From NCBI RefSeq assembly GCF_015291745.1, contig NZ_CP030059.1:2445501-2509500 (forward strand): a stretch of 64,000 bases of DNA, given 5' to 3'. A program made the position numbers and the translations under genes. Under the pieces are notes generated by a model. That model was not told the origin of the DNA. It saw nothing but the letters and a program-made list of their open reading frames with translations, and did not search any database. The stretch comes from Bradyrhizobium sp. CCBAU 53351 (GTDB lineage Bacteria; Pseudomonadota; Alphaproteobacteria; Rhizobiales; Xanthobacteraceae). Positions 33,904 through 42,016 of the stretch are shown one piece after another (the first letter of the stretch is position 1; each line of letters begins with the position of its first letter).

Positions 33904-35058
33904 TCAGCTCGTTGCAATGCGGTTGCGCCCTTGCGCCTTGGCGGAATAGAGCGCGCGGTCGGCGCGCGCGAGAAACGTGTCGGCGGTATCATTGTCGCGC
34001 AGCGTGACGACGCCCGCGGAAATGGTCACGTGCATGCCCGGAGAGAATGCGCTCCAGTCGAGATCGGCGACGATGCTGCGCAGGCGATCGAGCATGCGCT
34101 GGGCGGCGTCGTCCGGGGTGTCCGGCAAAAGCAGCAGGAATTCCTCGCCGCCGTAGCGGCCGAAGCTGTCGGCCGGGCGGATGTTGGCGAAAATGGTGAT
34201 CGCGAAGGTGCGCAGCACCTCGTCGCCGACGGGATGGCCGTGGGCGTCGTTGATGCGCTTGAACCAGTCGAGATCGATCAGCGCGATCGCGCAAGGCGTC
34301 GAGGCCTGTCGCGACTTTTCGATCGCGACGTCGAGGAGGCGCATGATGCAGCGGCGGTTGTAGGAGCCGGTGAGCTCGTCTAGCTCGGCCAGTTCCTCGA
34401 TGCGCTGATAGGCGGCCTTCAGCTCGATGCTGCGCCGGTACAGGATCTTGCGCAGGGTGGCGCCGAACAGGCCGAGAAAGGCGCATTGGCCGATCACCAG
34501 CACGAAGCAGAGCATCGAGGCGGTTCGCTCCAGGCGGGTCCCGACCGGCAGTCCGATCGGCAGGTCCGAGCCCAGGAAAACCAGGGCGAGCCCGCCGGTG
34601 GCAAGGCCCCAGGTGACCATCGCCTGGCGCGAGGTCATGCGCAGCGTGCCAAACGCGAAGATCAGGAACAGCACGGCGAGGAACGCGACCCCGACCGTCG
34701 GCACGGCGAGCAGGAACACCAGCTGCAGCGCCATATGCGCCGAGATCTGGAACACGGTGAGGTAATGATCCTCGAACCGGTCGCCGAAGCCGGCTTCCGA
34801 CAGCACGGTGAACGTGCCGATGATCAGGAGGCCGCCGAGCCAGAACAGCGACGGAACGGCCATATCGACCGCGCCGCCATAGGCGTAGAGCAGCAGGACC
34901 GAGGCGCCCAGCGAATAGCTTGCCACCTGGCCGATATACATCTGGCGGCGCTGCCGGGTCCGGCGCCCCTGGACCTCGGGGGCGGCCTCGGGCGCGAGGA
35001 CGAGATCCGCGACCTCAGCGGCATTCCTCTCGGGAAAGGACGTCGCGGCCGTGCTCAT
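33904..35058 (-). CDS. Membrane diguanylate cyclase (GGDEF)
   Basis: This 384-residue protein has about six transmembrane segments (residues ~45-200) and a C-terminal GGDEF domain. The active-site signature is GGEEF in FGRYGGEEFLLLLPD. RPAD placed five residues before it is an RxxD inhibitory site, so product feedback is expected. ELDELTGSYNRR and DLDWFKRINDAHGHPVGDEVL are the other expected cyclase motifs. It should make c-di-GMP in response to a membrane-sensed signal. It lies immediately upstream of the DUF2336 gene on the same strand, possibly one transcript. Confidence 0.93.
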   Translation of the reverse strand: MSTAATSFPERNAAEVADLVLAPEAAPEVQGRRTRQRRQMYIGQVASYSLGASVLLLYAYGGAVDMAVPSLFWLGGLLIIGTFTVLSEAGFGDRFEDHYLTVFQISAHMALQLVFLLAVPTVGVAFLAVLFLIFAFGTLRMTSRQAMVTWGLATGGLALVFLGSDLPIGLPVGTRLERTASMLCFVLVIGQCAFLGLFGATLRKILYRRSIELKAAYQRIEELAELDELTGSYNRRCIMRLLDVAIEKSRQASTPCAIALIDLDWFKRINDAHGHPVGDEVLRTFAITIFANIRPADSFGRYGGEEFLLLLPDTPDDAAQRMLDRLRSIVADLDWSAFSPGMHVTISAGVVTLRDNDTADTFLARADRALYSAKAQGRNRIATS

Positions 35059-35513
35059 GGTCCCGCCAATGGTGGATGTCAGCGTAAAAATCTACGTGGC
35101 AAGCCTTTAGGTTTGGTATCCTTTTGAAACCGAATCCGAACCGTGCAGCACGGAACAAGGTGATGGGCCGGCGGAGGAAATTTTACGGGGATCAGGCATC
35201 CGCTGCGATGCGGTCGAGCCAAAGTCGTGCTTGGCGCGACATATGTCGGGCAGGACTGCTGTCGGGCAAAACTGCTATGGGAACCGGATGAGGCCGGGCC
35301 GCCTGTGCCGGACAGGCATTCCGCAGGGAAGTATCTCAGTATTATGTTACCGATCTGGATTGTAGCGGCCGACCGCCGCGGGTGGGACGAGAAAAACGCG
35401 CGTATGTGGGGTGGATCACACAGGCGCCCGTATGACTGCGGTATGTTGAACAATTTTGCACCCCCCGTCGAACCGTCCGCCGTATCGACCCGACCAACTT
35501 TGCGAGACGGCAA
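35059..35513. other. 455-bp intergenic region upstream of sigma pair 3
   Basis: No gene is convincing here: a 96-codon frame at 35227-35517 has no domain or good start. The region holds a perfect palindrome CGACATATGTCG (35237-35248), an adjacent tandem 16-bp repeat (35244-35275), and a possible ECF-like promoter, TGAAC ... CGTC, at about 35447-35469 with a 14-nt spacer. It must contain the promoters of the diguanylate cyclase (leftward) and the sigma operon (rightward). Confidence 0.5.
35237..35275. promoter_or_regulatory. Operator-like palindrome plus tandem 16-bp repeat
   Basis: CGACATATGTCG is a perfect 12-bp palindrome. Overlapping its right half, TGTCGGGCAGGACTGC is followed directly by TGTCGGGCAAAACTGC, two copies matching at 14 of 16 positions. 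Such direct repeats often bind a dimeric or cooperative regulator. No cognate regulator is identified. Confidence 0.4.
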
Positions 35514-36083
35514 TTGAGCGTGACACAGGCGGCTTCGGACGAGGTCCTGATCGCCAGGATCGCTCAAGGTGACCGGCTCGCCATGCAGGTGCTGTACGGG
35601 CGGCATCATGTCAGGGTGTATCGTTTCGGGCTGAGGCTCGTGCGAGACGAGCAGGCGGCGGAAGACCTCATCAGCGAGGTGTTTCTCGACGTCTGGCGTC
35701 AAGCCGGCAAGTTCGAGGGCCGATCCGCCGTTTCCACCTGGCTGCTGGCAATTACCCGGTTCAAGGCCCTGTCTGCGCTCCGGCGCAGGAAGGATTTCGA
35801 ACTGGACGAAGACGCCGCGAACGCGATTGAGGACACGTCCGACAATCCGGAAACGGTGGCTCAGAAGAAGGATACCAGTGAAGCGTTGCGAGGGTGTCTG
35901 ACGGGCCTCTCGCCGGAACACAGGGAAATCGTCGATCTCGTCTACTACCACGAGAAGTCCGTGGAAGAGGTGGCCGAAATCGTCGGGATACCCGAGAACA
36001 CTGTTAAGACGCGCTTGTTCTATGCGCGCAAGAAACTGGCCGAACTGCTGAAGGCAGCCGGCGTTGAGCGAGGCTGGCCATGA
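35514..36083 (+). CDS. ECF sigma factor (pair 3)
   Basis: This 189-residue ECF sigma factor has region 2 with DEQAAEDLISEVFLDVWRQAGKFEG and STWLLAITRFKALSALRRR, and region 4 with EKSVEEVAEIVGIPENTVKTRLFYARKKL. The start is TTG at 35514 (weak GAGACGG upstream); a GTG two codons later is an alternative. It overlaps its anti-sigma gene by ATGA. Followed by that anti-sigma and a subtilase, it is probably a cell-envelope stress module. Confidence 0.92.
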   Translation: MSVTQAASDEVLIARIAQGDRLAMQVLYGRHHVRVYRFGLRLVRDEQAAEDLISEVFLDVWRQAGKFEGRSAVSTWLLAITRFKALSALRRRKDFELDEDAANAIEDTSDNPETVAQKKDTSEALRGCLTGLSPEHREIVDLVYYHEKSVEEVAEIVGIPENTVKTRLFYARKKLAELLKAAGVERGWP

Positions 36084-36775
36084 TGGCTTTGAGCAAGAAG
36101 ATGCTGGAGCAAGAGCCCAGTGAAATTGAACTGCTGCTGCCCTGGCACGCTGCCGGCACGCTGAACGCGCGCGATGCGCGCCGTGTCGAGGAAGCGCTGG
36201 CGCGCGATCCCGAGCTCGCCAAGCAATATGCCGTGATCCGCGGCGAATACGAAGAGACCATTCATTTGAACGAGAGCTTGGGCGCTCCGTCGGCACGCGC
36301 GATGCAGAAGCTGTTCGCCGCCATCGACGCCGAGCCGGCGCGGGCGATCGGCTCGCTGCCGCTGTCGGCGCGCATCTCGACCTTCTTCGCGAGCCTGTCG
36401 CCGCGTACGCTGGCGTGGTCGGCAAGCCTTGGCGCCGTCGCGCTCGTGCTGCAGGCCGGCATCATCGGCGCCGTGCTGATGAAGAACCAGCCCGCGACCT
36501 TCCAGACCGCCTCGCTCTCGACCAGCGCGCCGATCACGCGCGAGCTTGGCAGCGCAACCGCGCCGGCCCGCGCGCTGGTGCGCTTCACGCCCGAGGCGCG
36601 CGTCTCCGACATCACCGGGCTGCTCGACAGCTACCAGGCCTCGATCATCGGAGATGCCAAGGGCGGCATGTTCCGTCTCCAGTTCGACAAGGCCATGAAC
36701 CGGGACGAGCTCGCTTCGCTGCTCGGCAGGATGCAGCGCGAGAAGTTCGTCAACCTTGCCGTCGCGGCGCCCTAG
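36080..36775 (+). CDS. Transmembrane anti-sigma factor of pair 3
   Basis: This 231-residue protein has an N-terminal anti-sigma domain (SEIELLLPWHAAGTLNARDARRVEEAL) without the zinc H-x3-C-x2-C motif, a single transmembrane helix (about 118-138, LGAVALVLQAGIIGAVLM), and a ~90-residue periplasmic domain with RVSDITGLLDSYQASIIGDAKGG. It should restrain the overlapping sigma factor. The periplasmic part precedes a secreted protease gene by 16 bp, so protease-linked signalling is conceivable but unproven. Confidence 0.85.
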   Translation: MMALSKKMLEQEPSEIELLLPWHAAGTLNARDARRVEEALARDPELAKQYAVIRGEYEETIHLNESLGAPSARAMQKLFAAIDAEPARAIGSLPLSARISTFFASLSPRTLAWSASLGAVALVLQAGIIGAVLMKNQPATFQTASLSTSAPITRELGSATAPARALVRFTPEARVSDITGLLDSYQASIIGDAKGGMFRLQFDKAMNRDELASLLGRMQREKFVNLAVAAP

Positions 36776-36791
36776 GCGCGCCGCCGAACCG

Positions 36792-38507
36792 ATGACGGGC
36801 AAATCCGAGAGCAGGGTGCGCGCCGGGGCCTACGCTTCATCGGTCGGCGCTGCGCTTCTGATCGCCGCCTGTCTCGGCGTCGAGGTTGCACAGGCGCAGG
36901 CGATCATGCGCACGCCCACGATCAGCGTGCCCTCGCGAACGCCGACCATCTCCACGAACATCACCCCGCGGGTCAGTCCCAATATCGCCGCGCGCGCGGT
37001 CAGCGTCGGCCGCGGCCCGCGGACGATGGCCACGATTCCCCACACCACGACGTCGCGCATCCGGCCGACGACGACGGTGCTGCCCTATGCGCACTACTCG
37101 CCGAATCTGTACCCGGCCTGCACCGCGCCTTATCGCGATGCCGATGGCGAATGCCTGGCGCAGCCGAATGCAGGCGGCGGTGGCTCAGCCAAATCCGGCA
37201 AGAAGAGCGCCGGCAAGGGCCGGGGCGATGCCACGCCAAGCGCCGCCAATGTGCGCAGCTTCGCCAACGAATTCGTGGCGGAGATCGACGGCACGCTGTC
37301 GCCTGGCGATGCCGACGCGCTTGCCCGCCGGCACGGCCTGACGCGCGTCTCCTCGGAGAATTTCCCGCTGATCGGGGCGACGTTCGGCCTTTTCCGCATC
37401 ACGGACGGCCGACCGTACGAGACCGTGAAACGCGAATTCGCGGCCGACGGCAGTGTCCGCTCGGTCCAGCCGAACTTCCGGTATGTGCTCCAGGACCAGA
37501 AATCGACGACGCAGAGCGAGGGCGATCCGGCGCAATATGCCCTGGCCAAGCTCCGCCTGCCGCAGGCGCATACGCTGGCGCACGGCGCCAACGTCACGGT
37601 GGCCGTGATCGACTCCGGCATCGACGCCAAGCATCCCGAGCTGGCCGATTCCGTCTCCGACAATTTCGATGCGCTCGGCAGCGCCGAGGGGCCGCACGTC
37701 CACGGCACCGGCATCGCCGGCGCGATCGTGGCGCATGCCCGCCTGATGGGCAGCGCGCCCGAGGCGCGCATCATCGCGATCCGTGCCTTTGGCGGTGCCA
37801 ATGGCGGCGCCGAAAGCTCGTCCTACATCATCCTGCGCTCGCTGAATTACGCCGCCGAGCACGGCGCGCAGATCGTCAATATGAGCTTTGCCGGTCCAAA
37901 GGACGCGGTGATCGAGCGCGCCATCGCGGCGACCGCCGCGCGCGGCCTCGTGCTGATCGCGGCCGCCGGCAATGCCGGCGCGAAATCGCCGCCGCTCTAT
38001 CCGGCGGCCAATCCCAACGTGATCGCGGTCAGCGCGACCGACCAGCAGGACAGGCTGTTCACCGCGTCCAACCGTGGCAATTACATCGCCGTCGCAGCGC
38101 CCGGGGTCGACATCTTCCTGCCGGCGCCGGACGGCAAATACCAGATGACCTCGGGAACCTCGTTCTCGGCCGCCTATGTCTCCGGCGTCGCGGCGTTGCT
38201 GCTCGAGCGCAACTACGCCCTGAAGCCGGAAGCGTTGCGCATGACGCTTTCGAAGACTGCGCGCGACCTCGGCTCGCCCGGGCGTGACGAGCTGTTCGGC
38301 GACGGGCAGGCCGATGCATTTGCCGCGGTCATGGCCGTCCCCGCCGACAACGCGACGCCGGTCGCGGCTGCGTCCGGTACAACAAAACGTGAAGATGCCG
38401 GCAAGCGTCGCGACGAGCCCAATAGCCGCGCGATCGAACAACCCTCGCTGTCGAGCGCGGATGATAAAGCCACGGTTTCTCAGGCGGATAGGCCGGCGAC
38501 GCGCTAG
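36792..38507 (+). CDS. Secreted S8 family (subtilisin-like) serine protease
   Basis: This 571-residue protein has an export signal. ALLIAACLG could be a lipobox (Cys acylation), although AQAQA just after would also suit signal peptidase I. A Thr/Pro/Ser/Arg-rich region and a propeptide-like segment (~160-250) precede the catalytic domain. The triad is intact: Asp in VAVIDSGIDAKHPEL, His in HVHGTGIAGAI and Ser in SGTSFSAAYVSGVAAL. A charged low-complexity tail ends it. ATG 36792 is favoured because the signal peptide starts there. It is co-directional with sigma pair 3 and probably in its operon. Confidence 0.9.
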   Translation: MTGKSESRVRAGAYASSVGAALLIAACLGVEVAQAQAIMRTPTISVPSRTPTISTNITPRVSPNIAARAVSVGRGPRTMATIPHTTTSRIRPTTTVLPYAHYSPNLYPACTAPYRDADGECLAQPNAGGGGSAKSGKKSAGKGRGDATPSAANVRSFANEFVAEIDGTLSPGDADALARRHGLTRVSSENFPLIGATFGLFRITDGRPYETVKREFAADGSVRSVQPNFRYVLQDQKSTTQSEGDPAQYALAKLRLPQAHTLAHGANVTVAVIDSGIDAKHPELADSVSDNFDALGSAEGPHVHGTGIAGAIVAHARLMGSAPEARIIAIRAFGGANGGAESSSYIILRSLNYAAEHGAQIVNMSFAGPKDAVIERAIAATAARGLVLIAAAGNAGAKSPPLYPAANPNVIAVSATDQQDRLFTASNRGNYIAVAAPGVDIFLPAPDGKYQMTSGTSFSAAYVSGVAALLLERNYALKPEALRMTLSKTARDLGSPGRDELFGDGQADAFAAVMAVPADNATPVAAASGTTKREDAGKRRDEPNSRAIEQPSLSSADDKATVSQADRPATR

Positions 38508-38989
38508 CGGCTGCGGCAAAGCTGCGCGGCAGAGCGAAGCTCAAAAAAGCGAACCCCCCGTTGAACGTTCAGCCCGCTGCCACGACCAAATTATGTGGGA
38601 GCGGTCATCCCTCCCCATCAGTCATATCAGGCGCGAGCGCCCATCCACCCCAAGCGCCCATATGGCTCGACCCGTCCGGTTGTCCCCCCGGACGGGTCTT
38701 TTCTTTTTGGGCGTCCGATTTTTGAAACTCTGCATGCGTTCAGCTTTCGGTTGAAAGGTCGCGTCGGCATTCCGGCCGCCGCTCGAGCAACACGCCGCAA
38801 GCCCGCTATGCTTGTGCGAAGCTTGACGCGAAAACGCAGTAAATCTCCGCACGACTACGGAGTTTGGCGACGCGCGGGGTGTCGTTGCTGGACAAGTCAA
38901 AACTTTTCCACAAAATATTCATGTCGCTTCTAAATTGATTCGTGTGCGTTGCGTCCCCGCGTCCGTGTTCTCTCCTGACGGGCTGGTCT
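38508..38989. other. 482-bp intergenic region with terminator and possible small RNA
   Basis: No coding sequence is supported. A strong intrinsic terminator (38669-38710) stands 160 nt after the protease stop. The 100-150 nt before it are moderately structured (e.g. GGCGCGAGCGCCC), so an independent small RNA ending there is possible. From 38730 to 38989 the sequence becomes AT-richer before the TIGR03809 gene, where a promoter is expected. Confidence 0.5.
38669..38710 (+). terminator. Rho-independent terminator
   Basis: GACCCGTCCGG and CCGGACGGGTC form a perfect 11-bp stem around TTGTCCCC, followed by TTTTCTTTTT. This is one of the clearest intrinsic terminators in the window. It is oriented to end rightward transcription from the protease gene or from a small RNA between. 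Confidence 0.9.
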
Positions 38990-39769
38990 ATGACACTTCG
39001 CCAAGAATCTAACGGCGCGTCTATTCGCGCCGTGGCCGTTGGCCGCGACGTCGCGGCGCGCTGGTGCGCTCTCGCCGAGCAGCGGCTGCAGCATCTCTCC
39101 GAAATGTTCGAGACCGGCCGCTGGCGCCGTTATCATTCCGAGATCGCATTCCTCGAAAACATCCAGGAAGCCAAGCGCGCCGTCCAGACCTGGCGCGCGC
39201 TCGCAACCGGCGGGGACGTCGCGGAGGCAGCCGCGAGCGTGACGCCGGCATTCGGTTGGTCGCCGGCGACCATGCCCCGCGTATTTCCGCGTGAGCAGCA
39301 GGCGCAGGCCGTGCAGCCCAAGACCCTGCAGCCAAAGGCCGTCCATATCGCCTCCGAGACCGCCGTGCCGGTCAGGCTTGATCCCAAGCCGAACGTTCTT
39401 GCCGAAATCACCGAAGCCCCGCTCGCGCCGCTCGCCGCGCCCGTAGCGTTGGCGTCATTTACCGCGCCGGCCGAGGTGCCACCGCTCAGGGCTCCCGCTG
39501 CGAGGGCCCCGCTCACTGCACCCGCCGTGAGGTCACCGCTCGACACGCCCGCCGCAATGGCTCAGTTCACCGCGCCGGACGTGAAGCCGCCGCTGGCGGT
39601 GCCTGCCGCGAAGCCGCCCAAGGCCGCGCCTGCCGCGATGGCGGCGCTCTTGCCGCAATTCACCCCGCCGGCCGAGGAAATCGTCGCAGCCCCCGAGCGC
39701 GTCGTCGAATTCACCTTCAGCCTCGACGGCCTGGAAGCCAAGTACCCGCTGCTGCGGAACGCGTTCTAA
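38990..39769 (+). CDS. TIGR03809-family hypothetical protein
   Basis: This is a 259-residue protein. The N-terminal third (RDVAARWCALAEQRLQHLSEMFETGRWRRYH, then AKRAVQTWRALA) is the conserved part of the TIGR03809 family, known from Bradyrhizobium and Rhodopseudomonas and typically next to a TIGR03808 gene, as here. The middle (residues ~130-230) is a degenerate Ala/Pro-rich repeat of the form PAAxAPLTAPA. The C-terminus VEFTFSLDGLEAKYPLLRNAF is again conserved-looking. No function is known. ATG at 38990 is chosen because the conserved domain begins shortly after. Confidence 0.75.
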   Translation: MTLRQESNGASIRAVAVGRDVAARWCALAEQRLQHLSEMFETGRWRRYHSEIAFLENIQEAKRAVQTWRALATGGDVAEAAASVTPAFGWSPATMPRVFPREQQAQAVQPKTLQPKAVHIASETAVPVRLDPKPNVLAEITEAPLAPLAAPVALASFTAPAEVPPLRAPAARAPLTAPAVRSPLDTPAAMAQFTAPDVKPPLAVPAAKPPKAAPAAMAALLPQFTPPAEEIVAAPERVVEFTFSLDGLEAKYPLLRNAF

Positions 39770-39794
39770 GAGACGCTCAGCAAGGGATTGCATC

Positions 39795-39881
39795 CGTCAT
39801 CCCCGCGCAACCGCGAAGCGGTTGTCGCTGGAGGTGCGAGGCATGGGACGCAATGCGTCCCATGGGGAGCCTCGAAGGATG
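39795..39881. repeat. Palindromic repeat (GAGGTGCGAGG ... CCTCGAAGGATGA family)
   Basis: GGGACGCAATGCGTCCC is a near-perfect hairpin flanked by GGTGCGAGGC and GCCTCGAAGGATGA. The reverse complement matches the right half of the element at 54156-54288 (TCATCCTTCGAGGC ... GGGACGCGCTGCGTCCC ... CGCACCTC), so both belong to one family. It occupies the convergent gap between the TIGR03809 and TIGR03808 genes. Confidence 0.65.
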
Positions 39882-39904
39882 AACGGCCTGGCTGCCAGCC
39901 GCGC

Positions 39905-41275
39905 CTACCTTCGGACCGCATTTCCACCGAGCACCACCTGCGCAAATCGCTGCGCGCCCTCTGCCGACAGATCCGAGGTCACGGCACGCGCGTGATCGAG
40001 GCCGACGACGGCGCCGCGCGGGGTCTCCGAGATCATGTTGTTGTTGACGAGCGCAATGCCGGCGCCCGGCACGATGGAGACGCCGATTCCGGCCAGGGCC
40101 TTGCGGATCACGTTGCCCGTGATCGCGACGTCGCGGAGATATTTGCCCCAGCCGGCGACGATGCCGTAGGACGGCGCGTTCTCGATCACGTTCCCGGTCA
40201 CGGACGAATCCGCCTCGATGTAGATGCCGACGCCGGCATCGTCATCAGGCGCGGTGCCGATCGGCCGCTTCGGAATCAGATTGCGGATGATGTTGCCCTG
40301 GACCACCGCGATGCGGCCGCCCTCGTTGAAATTGCAGACGGAGACGCCGACGGCCGCGCCGTCCACAATGTTGTTGGCGATCACCGCGGCTTCGAACGCG
40401 AACTCGGAATAAAGCGCGACCTCGCGCACGTCGCTGACGCTGTTGCCTGATATTTGGATGTTCGAGGCGGAGTTGCCGCGCACGGCCGAGTAATCACAGT
40501 TCTTGATGCGATTGCCGCGCACGATCACGTTGCCGGCGCGGAAAGCATTGATGGCGTTGCCGTACTGGCCGGAGCCGCCGGGGCCCGCCTTGATGTTCTC
40601 GATGCGGTTATCAGTGACCAGCGTGCCGTCATCGCCGATCGCCGTGCGCAGGATCTCGATGCCGTTGTCATTGGTGCCGAGAATCGTGTTGCGGGAGACG
40701 TTGAGGCCCTTGGCATCGAACGACACCACCGCCGTCACCGCGATGTCGGTGAAGATATTCCCGGCGATCTCGCCGGAGACCTGCTCGAGCCAGATGCCGC
40801 TGCCGCCCGATCGCGTGACCTCGCAGTCGGTGATGCGGACGTCGCGGCCGCCGAGAACATGGATCAGTCCGCGCCGCGTCGGCAGCGGGATGCCGGCGCC
40901 GTCGAAGGTGAGGCCGGTGAGGCCGATCGCATCGGAGCCGTCGCTCTGGATCGCCGAAGCTCCACCGGTGAAGATGAGTTTCGTTGCGCCGCGCACGCCG
41001 ATCAATTGTGCGCCGTTCGGCAACCGCAGCAGCCCGCTGCGATAAACGCCGGGCGGCAGCGCCAGCGGCATCTGCGCTCGCGCCGCCTCGTCGATCGCAC
41101 GCTGCAGCGCGCGTGTCTGATCTTCGCTGCTGCCGGGTCGCACGCCGTATTGCGTGGCATCTCGGCCGAGCAGGGACGCCAGCGGCGCCGCGCGCGCGGC
41201 GTCGGCCGGCATGGCCAGCGCACCGGCGATGCCGGCAGTGGAAGCTCCGATGAGGTGGCGGCGATTGAGGTCCAT
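39905..41275 (-). CDS. TIGR03808-family TAT-translocated repeat protein (beta-helix)
   Basis: This 456-residue exported protein has a twin-arginine leader (LNRRHLIGASTAGIAGALA). The mature protein is a right-handed parallel beta-helix: many turns of the form xVxxNxIxN, such as GEIAGNIFTDI, LNVSRNTILGT, VIVRGNRIKN, IQISGNSVSDV and VAITGNVIRKA. It matches TIGR03808, a TAT-translocated repetitive family. The fold suggests binding or cleavage of a polysaccharide outside the cytoplasm, but no catalytic site is obvious. It is convergent with the TIGR03809 gene. Confidence 0.88.
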   Translation of the reverse strand: MDLNRRHLIGASTAGIAGALAMPADAARAAPLASLLGRDATQYGVRPGSSEDQTRALQRAIDEAARAQMPLALPPGVYRSGLLRLPNGAQLIGVRGATKLIFTGGASAIQSDGSDAIGLTGLTFDGAGIPLPTRRGLIHVLGGRDVRITDCEVTRSGGSGIWLEQVSGEIAGNIFTDIAVTAVVSFDAKGLNVSRNTILGTNDNGIEILRTAIGDDGTLVTDNRIENIKAGPGGSGQYGNAINAFRAGNVIVRGNRIKNCDYSAVRGNSASNIQISGNSVSDVREVALYSEFAFEAAVIANNIVDGAAVGVSVCNFNEGGRIAVVQGNIIRNLIPKRPIGTAPDDDAGVGIYIEADSSVTGNVIENAPSYGIVAGWGKYLRDVAITGNVIRKALAGIGVSIVPGAGIALVNNNMISETPRGAVVGLDHARAVTSDLSAEGAQRFAQVVLGGNAVRR

Positions 41276-41350
41276 GACGCGTCCTCCGCGCGGATTAGGT
41301 AGCGCAGGGCCGACGCGGGCGCGGGGATTGTTCGCGGTAGGGTTAAACGT

Positions 41351-42016
41351 TTACCGCGGCGGAGGTGCCAGCGTGTTCCGTCGCTTCCTTGCCAACCCCA
41401 CCATTTCCATCAGCATGGCCTCGCCGGCATCAACGAGTTCCTCCAGCGTGATCCGGGCTGCGCCCTTCCGTCGCACCGCGCCGCTGCGCCCAAGCAGAGG
41501 GATGTGGATGAACGCCGCAAGCTGCGGACCACCGGCCTTGACGTTCTCGATCGCGCGCCAGCTCAAATAGTTGCAGAGATAGGCGCCGGCATCGCGCGAG
41601 GACCGTGCGTCGATGCCGGTGAGGCGCGCGGCGCGCAGCAGCCTTGCCGTGTGCGGGCCGAACGCCATGGCGTCCGCGGTGCCTGTGATGCCGCGCTTGC
41701 TCGAACGGGTGTTGGCGGCATCGGGCCAGAGCATGGTGACGGCGTTGCGCGCGCGGGTCTCGATGCGCAGGTAAGGCGTGCGCGCGGCGAGGCCGAACAT
41801 CAACAGCGCATCCGGCCTCACTTTCGCGAGCGCGTCAGGCAATTGCCGATCGACCGCGGCGTAGGTGACCGGGAAGATGTGGCTGAACAGCTCGACATCG
41901 TCGAGCGCTGGCCGGCGCAATTGCGCGAGCCGCGCCACCAGCGGCTGGGTCGGGTTGTAGGGCGCGCCGGGAAACGGCCCGAAGCCGGTGAGGAGAACGC
42001 GGAGCCTGTCGCTCAT
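41351..42016 (-). CDS. pcp: Pyroglutamyl-peptidase I family (C15)
   Basis: This 221-residue cysteine peptidase removes N-terminal pyroglutamate from peptides. The family N-terminus VLLTGFGPFPG is clear; the catalytic Cys lies in SRDAGAYLCNYLSW, the Glu in RIETRARN and the His in AFIHIPLL. Its ATG overlaps the meaB stop as ATGA, so the two are translationally coupled, an unexpected partnership. The C-terminus is basic (ARKRRNTLAPPPR). Confidence 0.9.
   Translation of the reverse strand: MSDRLRVLLTGFGPFPGAPYNPTQPLVARLAQLRRPALDDVELFSHIFPVTYAAVDRQLPDALAKVRPDALLMFGLAARTPYLRIETRARNAVTMLWPDAANTRSSKRGITGTADAMAFGPHTARLLRAARLTGIDARSSRDAGAYLCNYLSWRAIENVKAGGPQLAAFIHIPLLGRSGAVRRKGAARITLEELVDAGEAMLMEMVGLARKRRNTLAPPPR

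Noticed and set aside
35227..35517. 96-codon frame upstream of sigma pair 3
   Set aside because: No start signal, no domain, and it contains operator-like repeats, so it is better read as regulatory sequence.
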